Source: Paenibacillus sp. SZ31 (GTDB taxonomy: Bacteria; Bacillota; Bacilli; Paenibacillales; Paenibacillaceae). Taken from it: DNA of 64,000 bases. The stretch is from NCBI RefSeq assembly GCF_012912005.1, contig NZ_JABBEA010000002.1, positions 124,001 to 188,000 on the forward strand, given 5' to 3'. The notes below the pieces were generated by a model that did no database searches, was not told the origin of the DNA, and saw only the letters and a list, made by a program, of their open reading frames with translations. Below are positions 29,019 through 39,523 of this stretch, piece after piece. The first letter of the stretch is position 1, and every line of letters starts with the position of its first letter. The translations under genes and the position numbers were made by a program.

Positions 29019-30188
29019 TCAATGAGACAGTTGTTTTTTAGGGTTGTACATATAAATTCTTAGAAGGATAAATACCAAACTCAAAATCAAAAATAACAGT
29101 CCACCTACTACAATGTACCGAACCCCCATTCCTGATATAAACAACCCTCCGACAGTTGTTCCGATGGTTACGCCCAGGTTACCAGATGTTAAGAATAACC
29201 CATTCGCGAATTCAGGGGCTTCCGGAGCTGCTGACGTAATCCAATATTGACTAATATTGCTTGCGATTGCATACAGCACTCCCCATATAACAACAATAAT
29301 GAACATAGGGACAGTGAATTGGCCCATGAAGAACAGGAAGATGTAGACTACTCCAAATACAAATGGATAGATCATTACGGACTTAATTGCATTTCTGGAA
29401 AGCAATCTTCCTCCTAATACGTTACCAATCAAACTGGCTGCACCAAATATAACTAACATTAGACTGAGGCCTTTACCAGAGATATGAGTAATGGTTGCAA
29501 GATATTCAGCAAAGTAACTATACACTCCAGCCGTTGCTGCATTTACAAATATAACGGCAACAATAGATTGCCAAGTTATTGCTTTCTTCAATACACGTAG
29601 TTGAGATCCGTAGGAAAGCCTTTCTCTGACAGGCATGGATGGAACAAATAGTAATACACCAATGAATGCTACAGCATTCACGATAGCAAAGAATGTCATA
29701 GCAGCATCAATTGAAGCGATACTGGCAATAAAAGTTGTGATGGGTACACCTAGCACAATACCAGCAGATACGCCCATGATGACTTTTGACACTGCTTTAG
29801 GAATCTCTTTCTCACTAACCGAACTAGCTGCTGCTGTCAGAGCGATCGAGATATAGACGGGATGTAAAAATGCTGGGATAACACGAGCAATTATTGCGAA
29901 TGTAAAGTTTGTTGCAAATATAGAGAAAATGTTACCGATCACGAACACACCGAGTACAAGTAGCATTACCCCTCTGCGATTAAAACGCGAAAACACTAAA
30001 GGCAGAATGGGACCCGATATTGCAACTGCAAGTGCAAACAGACTTACTAACAATCCCGCTTGAGACACGCTAACATTGAACTGTTCAGCGATTTGAGGCA
30101 ATATCCCAATAACGCCCATTTCAGTATTTAAGATTCCGAAGACACCCAAAGTTAATATAAATATAAATAAATTATTTCGTTTAGACAT
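29019..30188 (-). CDS. MFS transporter (AraJ/YdhP-like, DHA1)
   Basis: A 389-residue 12-helix efflux transporter starting at the ATG at 30188 (MSKRNNLFIF; GGGGGTAAC upstream). A GTG 15 nt earlier lies within the SD. Conserved stretches are LNTEMGVIGILPQIAEQF in helix 1, SLFALAVAISGPILPL in helix 2 and GVSAGIVLGVPITTFIA at motif C. It is a close paralog of the MFS at 61425-62603 (same helix-1 text with few changes). The TetR gene at 30456 is divergent and is the likely repressor. Confidence 0.88.
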   Translation of the reverse strand: MSKRNNLFIFILTLGVFGILNTEMGVIGILPQIAEQFNVSVSQAGLLVSLFALAVAISGPILPLVFSRFNRRGVMLLVLGVFVIGNIFSIFATNFTFAIIARVIPAFLHPVYISIALTAAASSVSEKEIPKAVSKVIMGVSAGIVLGVPITTFIASIASIDAAMTFFAIVNAVAFIGVLLFVPSMPVRERLSYGSQLRVLKKAITWQSIVAVIFVNAATAGVYSYFAEYLATITHISGKGLSLMLVIFGAASLIGNVLGGRLLSRNAIKSVMIYPFVFGVVYIFLFFMGQFTVPMFIIVVIWGVLYAIASNISQYWITSAAPEAPEFANGLFLTSGNLGVTIGTTVGGLFISGMGVRYIVVGGLLFLILSLVFILLRIYMYNPKKQLSH

Positions 30189-30327
30189 GATTGTTACCCC
30201 CACCGTTGCTCCATATTCTCTTTCTCATGCTGTACTCCACCCAAGATGATATTCAAATGATTGAAACCAAACTTTCCTCCTTTTGGCTGTAATCATCTAT
30301 TTTAATTTAAATTCACATTGAGGGTTT

Positions 30328-30347
30328 AATACTCGTTCGTGTATTAT
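30328..30347. promoter_or_regulatory. Operator-like dyad between MFS and TetR genes
   Basis: TAATAC and GTATTA arms separated by 8 bp in the 267-bp region between the divergent MFS and TetR genes. AT-rich flanks suggest overlapping promoters; the TetR protein is the expected ligand. Confidence 0.45.
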
Positions 30348-30455
30348 TATATATAAATAAAATGTATCAACAACCACAAAACATCAGGATTCGTGCATTA
30401 ATACACAACACGACTTAAATTGTGAATTATTTTCAAGAAAGTTAGGTGGATGTAC

Positions 30456-31004
30456 ATGCTTAAAGTGGACAGAAGAAGTTTGAAATCTCAAGAAGCTATC
30501 AAAAAAGCAGTGATAGAACTCATGTCTGAGAAAAGTTTTGATGACATTACAATTCAGGATATTGCTGATCAAGCAAATGTTAATCGTAGAACGATCTATC
30601 TGCATTACTTGGATAAGTATGATTTACTGGATAAGCTTATTGAAGAACATATTGAGGAATTAAAGAGATTGTGTGAATTGGAAACTGAAGTGGATTCATT
30701 AGAGGGCGATGCAACATGGTTTTTATATTTTGAACAACATTATTCATTCTTTTCAGCGATGTTAGCTAGTAAAGGAGCTCCTTTTTTCCGTAGCCGGTTC
30801 CTCGATTTTGTCACAGACGATATTAAGAATGGTTGGGATATGTCCGAGGGAAAAAGACAAGGAATAGATGAAGAGCTTCTTATTCAATTTATCTCACCAG
30901 CTTATGTAGGAATTGTAGAATGGTGGTTTATTAATGACATGCCCTATTCACCTCAAGTTATGGGGAAACAAGTGGGAATGTTATTGGAAAATAACCTCTC
31001 CTAA
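30456..31004 (+). CDS. TetR/AcrR-family transcriptional regulator
   Basis: A 182-residue regulator from the ATG at 30456 (MLKVDRRSLKSQE), preceded by AGGTGG with a 6-nt spacer; an ATG 6 nt earlier overlaps the SD. The TetR HTH (about 10-55) reads SFDDITIQDIADQANVNRRT then IYLHYLDKYDL. The helical C-terminal domain resembles TetR_C_8. Divergent from the MFS pump gene and presumably its repressor. Confidence 0.87.
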   Translation: MLKVDRRSLKSQEAIKKAVIELMSEKSFDDITIQDIADQANVNRRTIYLHYLDKYDLLDKLIEEHIEELKRLCELETEVDSLEGDATWFLYFEQHYSFFSAMLASKGAPFFRSRFLDFVTDDIKNGWDMSEGKRQGIDEELLIQFISPAYVGIVEWWFINDMPYSPQVMGKQVGMLLENNLS

Positions 31005-31052
31005 ACGAAATGATTCATTCCCAACTACAGTCTGATTTCTTCCAACGCAAAA

Positions 31053-31087
31053 AAAGGCAACCGAATCATTCCTGTTCGGTTGCCTTT
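31053..31087. terminator. Bidirectional terminator
   Basis: AAAGGCAACCGAA and TTCGGTTGCCTTT form a perfect 13-bp stem, with an A-tract before it that gives TTTTTTT on the minus strand. It serves the TetR gene (+) and the stalk-domain gene (-). Confidence 0.88.
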
Positions 31088-31114
31088 GATTTAGATATAA
31101 AACCTTATATACCT

Positions 31115-33340
31115 TTACTTCTCCGATGGGAGTGGTGTAAAGAGCAGATTGACCGGCAGGTTACTTCCTGGGGCGGCAGAGAAAAGAATCGTTACACTCT
31201 CTCCAAATGATCCTGTGCGGTAAAGAACGCTTTGTTCACTTGAATTGGTAACTGCAACGTTGCCTTCGGCAATCGCTACCAACTGATTGTTCACCAGAGC
31301 TACTCCGGAGTACTTCCCTCCACGAGGGTTAAATGAGATTAGCGTACGCGGAGCGACATTGGTCAGCGTGATTTTGTACAATACACCGAAATTGCCCGCA
31401 TTGGATGCGTCTGTGTAAGCCATAGGATCTGTTCCAACCAGATTGGGATCGCTTGAATTATCGCCAAGTGGCAGACGCGCTGGTTTGGTTCCCACTTGCT
31501 GATCGTACGTTATGACGCGAGTCGCATTCGGGTACGTTCCTCGGTTGTGCACTCCGTCACGATCAAGCACAGGTAGTAATGGTAGAGCCTCGAACGGATC
31601 TTTATTTTCCTCGACCAGGATAACGTTATAGTCCAGGGAATAATCACTATAAGCGTCCGAATAGAGGGAGATCACTTGTCCTTCTTTCATCGGCGTTTTA
31701 TTAAGTTCGGTCAAGATCAGTTTGCTTTCTCCAGGTTGAAGGTATTCTTTCTTTTGATCAGCTCCGGTCTGGATCGACTTGAACCATTTATCAATAGACA
31801 ATTTCCCAGCCACGGTAGCATACGGTGTAGGTCCTGCAAAGCCCATATTTTGTTGTTCGAATACGGCTGGATTAGGATTGTTATTGGTTGCAATCACATA
31901 CATTTTTACTCTTTTGCCTGTATTATTTACATGGTGAATCATGAAACGGGTCTGCCCCAAAGATGATTCTTTATATACGATACCTTCCGTATTCACGGTT
32001 TCCGGACTGTTGCTGCGGATCAGCAAACTTGGCTCATCCATGTACGTATAAGGCACTTTTTCCATCGTTGTCACTTCGCCGCCGTTAAAGGTAAATTTCT
32101 GTCCTACCGGCGTGAAGAGTAAATTGAAATCGGTGAATGAATATAAGGTCTCATTCGTTATGGTGATGACTTTGGAGTATGTGTTCGTAGCGCCGTGATT
32201 GTCAGTAACCGTAAGTGTCACCGTTTTTGGACCCGGTTCAAAGAAAGCAAGTGAATTGTTCTCCCATACGGCTTTAACAATATTATCTTCATCATCTGTG
32301 CTTTGGTCTGTGTATGTTATTTTTTCGCCCATTTTGTATTCTTCTTTATCCGTGGCGAACATGGCTACAGGAGGAAGATTAGGAGTCAAAACTTCAATCG
32401 TAATGGAATAGGGATCGCTCCATTGACCAATGGAATCCTGGACCTCATATGAAATTGTATATGTACCTGCTTGATCAAATGATTCCTGACGACCAGTCCA
32501 GCGTTCATCAACGATATCCAGCGCATTTGGAGAACTGGAAGAAGTCACATAGTCCACTTTATCGCCCGCAAAGATTTCTTTTTGGGAAATGGTAAAGCTT
32601 GCAACAGGTTTCGTATTTAGATTCAGTACAACCGTCTTAGCTGGCTGATTGACTTTATAAGTGATGTTCAGAGCTTGAGTAATGGAAGTTAAAGGCACCA
32701 TGAACGTATTTTTTTGCTGATACGCAGGGCCTTTCATCGTTCTGGTCTCTCCATTTACAGTATAGTCCTTACTGTTGGTTGTGAATCGGAGTTCATCGTC
32801 ACCACTAATAATGATAGTTTCCTTGGTTTGGTTATCGTATTTAACCCCGTATCCCACGCGGTCAACCAGCGCACGGATTGCAACATAGGATACACCGTTT
32901 CTTACAGCCATTGGTTGGCCAGCAAGATACGTTTTTCCATCCTGTTCCATTTTGTTGCTATTCATGTACAACGTCAGATTTCCGCCTGAGCCTACTGGAG
33001 ACTTCCCATCAACGGATGGTTGCTCTACTTGAGCAGGCGTAGCTGGCGTTTCAACCTCCTCCGTGCTTCCTTCCTGGGTTGTAGAATCCGCGGGTTTCTC
33101 TACCTCAGGTTTCGTTTCATCAGAGGTCGGAGTATCGATCGGTGCGTTAGTGCTCTCCGTCTTCACTTCACGCTCTGCAATCGGTTGCACTTCCTTTATC
33201 ACCTCAACCGATTCTACGTTGGCCGTGTTTACGGACGCTGCGTCACTTTGCGGCGCTGACTGCGCACTCACGGAACCGACTGCAAATGCTTGGAAAACGG
33301 CTAAAGCGGTAAAAATGGACAATTTCTTCTTCATATTCAT
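31115..33340 (-). CDS. Secreted stalk-domain/PKD-domain protein
   Basis: A 741-residue exported protein from the ATG at 33340 (MNMKKKLSIF); the SD AAGGAG is 13 nt away, rather far. A signal peptide (about 1-27, cut after SVSA) is followed by a Thr/Glu/Pro-rich spacer (about 30-120). A copper-amine-oxidase-N-like stalk domain follows (about 125-250; YVAIRALVDRVGYGVKYD, MVPLTSITQALNITYKV). Two PKD-like Ig modules come next (about 252-400; DYVTSSSSPN, KITYTDQSTDDEDNI). The last 330 residues (LYSFTDFNLLFTPVGQ... to the end) match no family I recognise. Stalk domains are common in Paenibacillus surface proteins. Function unknown; cell-envelope or matrix role inferred. Confidence 0.8.
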   Translation of the reverse strand: MNMKKKLSIFTALAVFQAFAVGSVSAQSAPQSDAASVNTANVESVEVIKEVQPIAEREVKTESTNAPIDTPTSDETKPEVEKPADSTTQEGSTEEVETPATPAQVEQPSVDGKSPVGSGGNLTLYMNSNKMEQDGKTYLAGQPMAVRNGVSYVAIRALVDRVGYGVKYDNQTKETIIISGDDELRFTTNSKDYTVNGETRTMKGPAYQQKNTFMVPLTSITQALNITYKVNQPAKTVVLNLNTKPVASFTISQKEIFAGDKVDYVTSSSSPNALDIVDERWTGRQESFDQAGTYTISYEVQDSIGQWSDPYSITIEVLTPNLPPVAMFATDKEEYKMGEKITYTDQSTDDEDNIVKAVWENNSLAFFEPGPKTVTLTVTDNHGATNTYSKVITITNETLYSFTDFNLLFTPVGQKFTFNGGEVTTMEKVPYTYMDEPSLLIRSNSPETVNTEGIVYKESSLGQTRFMIHHVNNTGKRVKMYVIATNNNPNPAVFEQQNMGFAGPTPYATVAGKLSIDKWFKSIQTGADQKKEYLQPGESKLILTELNKTPMKEGQVISLYSDAYSDYSLDYNVILVEENKDPFEALPLLPVLDRDGVHNRGTYPNATRVITYDQQVGTKPARLPLGDNSSDPNLVGTDPMAYTDASNAGNFGVLYKITLTNVAPRTLISFNPRGGKYSGVALVNNQLVAIAEGNVAVTNSSEQSVLYRTGSFGESVTILFSAAPGSNLPVNLLFTPLPSEK

Positions 33341-33544
33341 GCTTTGTCTTTGGCTCCTTCTGCTCTCTAGTAATTTGTATCCCCTCAAAAAGTCATAATA
33401 TTAGACGCTAGATTTAGGAAAAAGTTTCTAATTTGATTGTGAATTATGGATGTATTGCAGCTATTAAATGGTTTTCACTTATTAATAGATTAATGTTTAT
33501 ACAATTTTCTTAAAAAATAGACCGTTGCCTACGTACGTAACACG

Positions 33545-33660
33545 CGTAAGAGAAAAGAATCGTTACGCTCTCACCAGATGACCCTTTGTGGCACAATACC
33601 ATCTGTTCACAAGAAGCTACTCCTGAGTACTTACCTCCAAGAGGGTAAAATACTAGTCTT
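33545..33660 (-). pseudogene. Decayed second copy of the stalk-protein 3' end
   Basis: This stretch aligns with 31175-31330 inside the stalk gene: GAAAAGAATCGTTAC is identical in both, and a second block around GAGTACTT...CCTCC...GAGGG follows after a deletion. Third-position changes and a missing middle show it is old. It lies upstream of the intact gene in the same orientation, as expected if a tandem paralog was deleted down to its tail. Between 33341 and 33544 I see only AT-rich DNA. Confidence 0.6.
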
Positions 33661-33721
33661 GACTCTCTTCTTTGTATAGAGTTTATGCTTAGTATATTCT
33701 TGATTGGAAGGAATGATATAA

Positions 33722-34597
33722 ATGAGTGAAAAGAACGATAAACGAACGCTACGTCTGATTATGCCGCAGTGGCAAGGAGGTAACAATCCTGCTTATCACT
33801 TCGGCGCACAATTACTTGCATGGCTCGCTCCAGTGACCCAACAAGAGACAGTTGAAGTTCCCATTATGGTTACGGAATCGCTTGACCAAGTGAAAGAAGA
33901 TGGCATTATCGCCAAGCAACAGCTGCTCGCCCAGACAAAACATGCCTCTGAAATTATCCATGAGCGTCAACCGGATCGTCTTGTAGTACTTGGTGGAGAT
34001 TGCAGTGTCGAACTTGCTCCTTTTGCATATCTGGCCGAAAAATACGAGAATGACTTTGCCATTTTGTGGATCGATGCACACCCCGACATTACAACACCGG
34101 ATGTATTTCCGCATTATCATGCGATGGTGTTGGCAACATTGCTGGGTGAGGGGGATCTGGATTTTGCAGCGTTGGTTCCGAGTAAGGTAAATCCCAATCG
34201 CATTGTTTTTGCGGGTATCAACGATGAGAGTGAAAAAGATCGATCTGTTTATCAAAAATTCGGTTTTCCGAATGTCCCTGCTGCGGAATTCGGTACCTCT
34301 AGCCATTCGGTACTGTCATTACTGAAGAAAATGGGTGTTTCCCGAGTAGCCATTCATTTTGACCTGGACGTTCTGGATATTCACCAACTTCGCTCTACTT
34401 ACTTTGCTCAGCCTGGAGAATATGAGAAACACATGGACACAATGCCGAAAGGTGCTTCCATAGAATCCGTAACACGTCTGATCCAAGAGGTTTCTTCTGA
34501 ATTTGATGTTGTTGGACTTGGAATTACAGAGCATTTGCCTTGGGATTCAATTGCGCTTTCTTCTATGTTGAATAAGTTACCATTGCTGAACGACTAG
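33722..34597 (+). CDS. Arginase/agmatinase-family protein
   Basis: A 291-residue ureohydrolase-fold protein. Metal-site motifs are WIDAHPDI (D118, H120, D122), the HYHAMVLA segment, HFDLDVLD (D214, D216) and GITEH. The first motif reads GGDCSVEL, with Cys94 where classical arginases have His (GGDHS). That change would alter one manganese site, so activity on arginine or agmatine is not assured. The family hydrolyses guanidino groups. It is monocistronic: an AAGGAA-type SD (GGAAGGAATGATATAA) precedes the ATG and a very strong terminator follows. Confidence 0.8.
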   Translation: MSEKNDKRTLRLIMPQWQGGNNPAYHFGAQLLAWLAPVTQQETVEVPIMVTESLDQVKEDGIIAKQQLLAQTKHASEIIHERQPDRLVVLGGDCSVELAPFAYLAEKYENDFAILWIDAHPDITTPDVFPHYHAMVLATLLGEGDLDFAALVPSKVNPNRIVFAGINDESEKDRSVYQKFGFPNVPAAEFGTSSHSVLSLLKKMGVSRVAIHFDLDVLDIHQLRSTYFAQPGEYEKHMDTMPKGASIESVTRLIQEVSSEFDVVGLGITEHLPWDSIALSSMLNKLPLLND

Positions 34598-34603
34598 TTA
34601 ATT

Positions 34604-34651
34604 GAGCATAAAGAAAGGAACTGGATTTCATCAGTTCCTTTCTTTATGCTC
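34604..34651. terminator. Perfect 20-bp stem terminator
   Basis: GAGCATAAAGAAAGGAACTG and its exact complement flank an 8-nt loop. It ends directly at the stop of the MerR gene (-) and 7 nt after the arginase-family gene (+), so it serves both. Confidence 0.85.
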
Positions 34652-35491
34652 TTATTGATCTATTCGGATTTGCAATTCGGAAATAAAGTCCTCGTCTTTG
34701 GCAACAGCATAATTATTTGGAAGTGACACCTCGTACACATCGTTTAGCATCGGTAATCCCATTTCCATATAAGCCTCCTTTAGTTTGGAGAAGTAACCAT
34801 AGTATGCCTCAATAGACCACTTGAAGGTAATGCATAGATATCTCCCTTCTGGGATGGATGTCAAGGCAACATCAGTGTGCATGGAAGAAATGGCCTCTTT
34901 GTGTACATTAGTGTACAAAGCGCTATATTGGATATCTGCAGTTTGTTTATAATCTTGAAGCGGATAGATGCAGCCATACAAATTATCAATAATCATCCCT
35001 TCGACTTCCAGGATATTGGCGAGATTACGGAATAACATATCCGGGTTATCGAGAGGGGTGACCTGGTTGGTTAATTGCAATTTCAATACCTTTCGCTCTG
35101 CTATCCTCCGCTGGTAAGGAACTCCCTTTGTCTGTCTCCCCAGTAAAAGTTGTTCTTTTAATTGACCTTTACGTTGATTCAAAATGCGATGAGAATCCTG
35201 GAGTTGCATGATCTTTTCCTCCACAATACTCCCCTGTTTGTCCAAAAACAGATAAATCTCTTCAGGTGCCAATTCGATGACCTGCTTAATTTGGTCAAGC
35301 GGCGTACCAATAAACTTCAAATACTTGATGATATCCAGATAAAAAATTTGTCTTACACTATAGTAACGATAGTTGTTATCTTTATTTACATATTCAGGCT
35401 TGAATATATCTAACTTATCGTAATGACGAAGTGTCTGAATGGTGACGTTGTTTAATTTAGCCATTTCTCCAATGGATAAGTATGTATTCAT
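34652..35491 (-). CDS. MerR-family regulator with GyrI-like effector domain
   Basis: A 279-residue regulator. The HTH (about 4-72) reads IGEMAKLNNVTIQTLRHYDK then YRYYSVRQIFYLDIIKYLKF. A coiled coil follows (about 80-120), then a BmrR/GyrI-type effector domain (about 150-279; SIPEGRYLCITFKWSIEAYY). Start ATG with GGGAGTG. It is divergent from the EthD-PTS-GH1 operon, whose promoter has the 19-bp spacer and central dyad expected for MerR activation, so this protein is the likely activator of a beta-glucoside operon. That is an unusual regulator type for a PTS. Confidence 0.87.
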   Translation of the reverse strand: MNTYLSIGEMAKLNNVTIQTLRHYDKLDIFKPEYVNKDNNYRYYSVRQIFYLDIIKYLKFIGTPLDQIKQVIELAPEEIYLFLDKQGSIVEEKIMQLQDSHRILNQRKGQLKEQLLLGRQTKGVPYQRRIAERKVLKLQLTNQVTPLDNPDMLFRNLANILEVEGMIIDNLYGCIYPLQDYKQTADIQYSALYTNVHKEAISSMHTDVALTSIPEGRYLCITFKWSIEAYYGYFSKLKEAYMEMGLPMLNDVYEVSLPNNYAVAKDEDFISELQIRIDQ

Positions 35492-35523
35492 AGGGTCACT
35501 CCCGTGTAATGTTTCATATCACA

Positions 35524-35537
35524 TAGCGCTTACATTC
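35524..35537 (-). promoter_or_regulatory. Possible cre site upstream of the EthD-PTS-GH1 operon
   Basis: The minus strand reads TGTAAGCGCTATGT, keeping the cre core with mismatches at the last two positions. It lies about 13 bp upstream of the predicted -35. Confidence 0.4.
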
Positions 35538-35549
35538 GACAAATTACTC

Positions 35550-35580
35550 TTGACTGTATTGTAACAATAGACTTTATTAT
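35550..35580 (+). promoter_or_regulatory. MerR-type promoter of the EthD-PTS-GH1 operon
   Basis: -35 TTGACT (35550-35555) and -10 TATTAT (35575-35580) are separated by 19 bp. The spacer contains the dyad TATTGT-A-ACAATA. This geometry is the hallmark of promoters that MerR proteins activate by DNA untwisting. Confidence 0.75.
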
Positions 35581-35632
35581 ACCATCATGAACAACTGAAT
35601 TGTAGTTCACAATCAATAAAGGGGGGATTCAT

Positions 35633-35980
35633 ATGCATTCCATTGTTTTCATATTTAAGCGACACGCTGAACTCACACTGGAGGAATTTTATCATCACTA
35701 TGAGCATGTACATGGTCCGATTGCTCGACAACTGCCGGGGCTAGTTGAATATCGACAGCATCCTGTAAGAGAAGCTGGATCAGGTGATGGAGATTATGCG
35801 GATAAACTTCAGGGTTATGATGCCATTTCCACCTACACATTTGAAAGCGCCGAAGCAGCGGCAGTAGCCTGGACTTCCGAGACAGGAAAAATTCTGGATG
35901 ACGATACTTTGAGAATGTTGGATGTATCGACGATGATAACGATGCCTGTAACGATCAGAACGGTGTTTACTCAATCGTAA
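35633..35980 (+). CDS. EthD-domain protein
   Basis: A 115-residue EthD-family dimeric ferredoxin-like-fold protein. It has the characteristic FKRHAELTLEEFYHHYEHVH segment and VEYRQHP. The family was named from ethyl tert-butyl ether degradation, and most members have no known reaction. It is the first gene after the MerR-type promoter and lies 27 bp upstream of a beta-glucoside PTS gene. It may therefore act on an aglycone released from the imported glucoside (inference). RBS GGGGGG before the ATG. Confidence 0.8.
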   Translation: MHSIVFIFKRHAELTLEEFYHHYEHVHGPIARQLPGLVEYRQHPVREAGSGDGDYADKLQGYDAISTYTFESAEAAAVAWTSETGKILDDDTLRMLDVSTMITMPVTIRTVFTQS

Positions 35981-36007
35981 GAATAGATTTCAGAGGAGCG
36001 GAACCTT

Positions 36008-37888
36008 ATGGCAAATGAGAGCAGCAGTAAGAAATATGACAAAGTAGCATCGAATATTGTTCGCTTGGTCGGTGGTGAGTCTAATATTGAAAGTCTGGTA
36101 CACTGTGCGACACGTTTGAGATTCGTTCTAAACGATACAAGCAAAGCGGATAAGCCTTCATTGGAGCAAGTAAAAGAAGTTTTAACAGTTGTAGAGAGTG
36201 GTGGGCAATATCAAGTTGTAATTGGAAATCAGGTCCCCGAAGTTTACAGCGCTATTATGGAGCAACTTAATGTGAATTCTCCCCAAGAAAAGCAGTCTAA
36301 TACGAAAAAGAGAAGCATTACTTCGCGAATCTTCGAAATCATTTCAGGCAGCTTTTCTCCCCTTCTTCCAGCTTTGGCCGGCTCAGGTATGATTAAAGCA
36401 TTATTGAGTATCTTGATCACACTTAGTTGGATTACTGCGGAGTCACACACGTACCTGATCCTTGCTGCTGCAAGTAATGCGGTGTTTTATTTCCTCCCCA
36501 TTCTACTAGGGATTACGTTAGCTACCAAACTTGGCTCTAATCCATACCTAGGCGGGGTCATCGGTGCTGCATTAATGGAACCTAATTTTACAGGTATCCT
36601 AACTTCCGGTGTGGAACGAACAACATTCCTCGGCATACCAGTCATCGTTGCTGACTATGCATCTACCGTGTTCCCCGTCTTTATTGCAGTTTCAATCTTT
36701 ACGGTATTGGAAAGACATCTGAAAAGAATTATTCCGAAAAGTGTTCAGTTATTCCTCGTTCCCATGTTGTCACTTATTATTGTTGTACCATTAACAGTTA
36801 TTGCATTTGGTCCATTTGGTGTTTACGTAAGCCAGGGCATCGCCAGTGGTATAGCGTTTCTGGTGGAAAACAGTGGTATTGTTGCCGGTCTAGTTATTGG
36901 AGGACTTGTTCCGTTTCTCGTCGTTCTGGGCGTACACTGGGGGTTGGTACCCATTATTTTGTTGAACCTGAGCGAGCTTGGAGCAGATCCTATCATCGGC
37001 ATGTGGTTGGCAGCGACATTCGCACAAACGGGTATCGCATTAGGTGTTTTCCTGAAAACTAAGGATTCCTCGCTGAAAGCAGCGGCAGGTTCCTCAACTA
37101 TGACTGCATTACTCGCAGGAGTTACAGAACCGATTCTATATGGTATCGTTCTCCGTTATAAAAGGTTAATTCCGCTAATGATTTTGGCGGGTGCCACCGG
37201 TGGGGTCCTCCTTGCTGTATTTAAAGTCAATGCGACCTCCTTTGTTCTCCAGAGTGTTTTTTCCTTCGGTGCTTTTACTCCAATCGGGTACGCTATTTTT
37301 GGCGCATTCGTGTCCTTGATCGTGGCAACGGTGCTTGTACTGATTTTTGGAATTGGAGAAAATACCGCCACAAATGCGTCCCACAAGAGAAATACAACCG
37401 AGGAGATTCAGGACTCCACCAGTTCAAGTGTAACCCAAGAAATGATTAGTACCCCAATTAACGGAACAATTAAAGCTCTAAAAGACGTGAATGATGCTGC
37501 GTTCTCAATAGAGGCTATGGGTAAAGGCATTGCAATCGTACCGACTGAAGGTAAGGTTTTCGCTCCTTTTAATGGTAAAATCGTCACCACATTCCCGTCT
37601 AAGCACGCGATTGGACTGTTGTCACATAATGGTGCCGAGTTGCTTATACACGTTGGCCTGAACACGGTCAAATTAAAAGGAGAGCATTTCATTCTTCACA
37701 TTAAGGAAGGTGATGAGATCTCAACGGGTCAGTTGCTGATGGAGTTCGACATAGTTGAAATACAGAAAGCTGGATTTGATCTGACAACTCCCGTCGTTGT
37801 TACTAATACCGAGATCTATAAGTCAGTTTTGCCAACAGAGGATATCCAAACCAGCCATCCGAATCCAGTCATTACGCTTGTACCTTAG
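36008..37888 (+). CDS. Beta-glucoside PTS transporter, EIIBCA
   Basis: A 626-residue phosphotransferase permease fused as B-C-A. EIIB (1-85) has the phospho-Cys in LVHCATRLRF (C33). EIIC (about 105-460) has roughly ten membrane helices, with VHWGLVP and AGVTEPILYGI motifs typical of the Glc/bgl family. EIIA (about 485-610) has the phospho-His in ELLIHVGLNTVKL. It imports and phosphorylates beta-glucosides such as salicin or arbutin-type compounds. A GH1 phospho-beta-glucosidase gene follows after 69 bp. It is paralogous to the PTS at 54586. Confidence 0.92.
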   Translation: MANESSSKKYDKVASNIVRLVGGESNIESLVHCATRLRFVLNDTSKADKPSLEQVKEVLTVVESGGQYQVVIGNQVPEVYSAIMEQLNVNSPQEKQSNTKKRSITSRIFEIISGSFSPLLPALAGSGMIKALLSILITLSWITAESHTYLILAAASNAVFYFLPILLGITLATKLGSNPYLGGVIGAALMEPNFTGILTSGVERTTFLGIPVIVADYASTVFPVFIAVSIFTVLERHLKRIIPKSVQLFLVPMLSLIIVVPLTVIAFGPFGVYVSQGIASGIAFLVENSGIVAGLVIGGLVPFLVVLGVHWGLVPIILLNLSELGADPIIGMWLAATFAQTGIALGVFLKTKDSSLKAAAGSSTMTALLAGVTEPILYGIVLRYKRLIPLMILAGATGGVLLAVFKVNATSFVLQSVFSFGAFTPIGYAIFGAFVSLIVATVLVLIFGIGENTATNASHKRNTTEEIQDSTSSSVTQEMISTPINGTIKALKDVNDAAFSIEAMGKGIAIVPTEGKVFAPFNGKIVTTFPSKHAIGLLSHNGAELLIHVGLNTVKLKGEHFILHIKEGDEISTGQLLMEFDIVEIQKAGFDLTTPVVVTNTEIYKSVLPTEDIQTSHPNPVITLVP

Positions 37889-37933
37889 TCAGTCGCTATT
37901 CATTTAAAACAGCAGAGCATCACTTATAAGTGA

Positions 37934-39358
<1,425 letters not shown>

Positions 39359-39377
39359 CCTGTTCAAGGTTAAAAAA

Positions 39378-39422
39378 GGAACGCAGTTCTTTATCCCCAG
39401 TTTGGGATAACAACTGCGTTCC
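39378..39422. terminator. Terminator of the EthD-PTS-GH1 operon
   Basis: GGAACGCAGTT-TTATCCC pairs with GGGATAA-AACTGCGTTCC, with A-runs on both sides. It ends the operon and may also stop the minus-strand gene at 39524. Confidence 0.8.
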
Positions 39423-39523
39423 CTACTAAAAAAACAATAGCCCCGTTCCATTTGCTTGTGTTCAAATACTCATTCTTTATTTAATAACGCCAATACGACC
39501 GACTTTCCGCGTTCTCCTTCTCA

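Noticed and set aside
33812..34306. Minus-strand 164-codon frame opposite the arginase-family gene
   Set aside because: The plus strand carries intact catalytic motifs; the opposite frame has no start signal or family resemblance.
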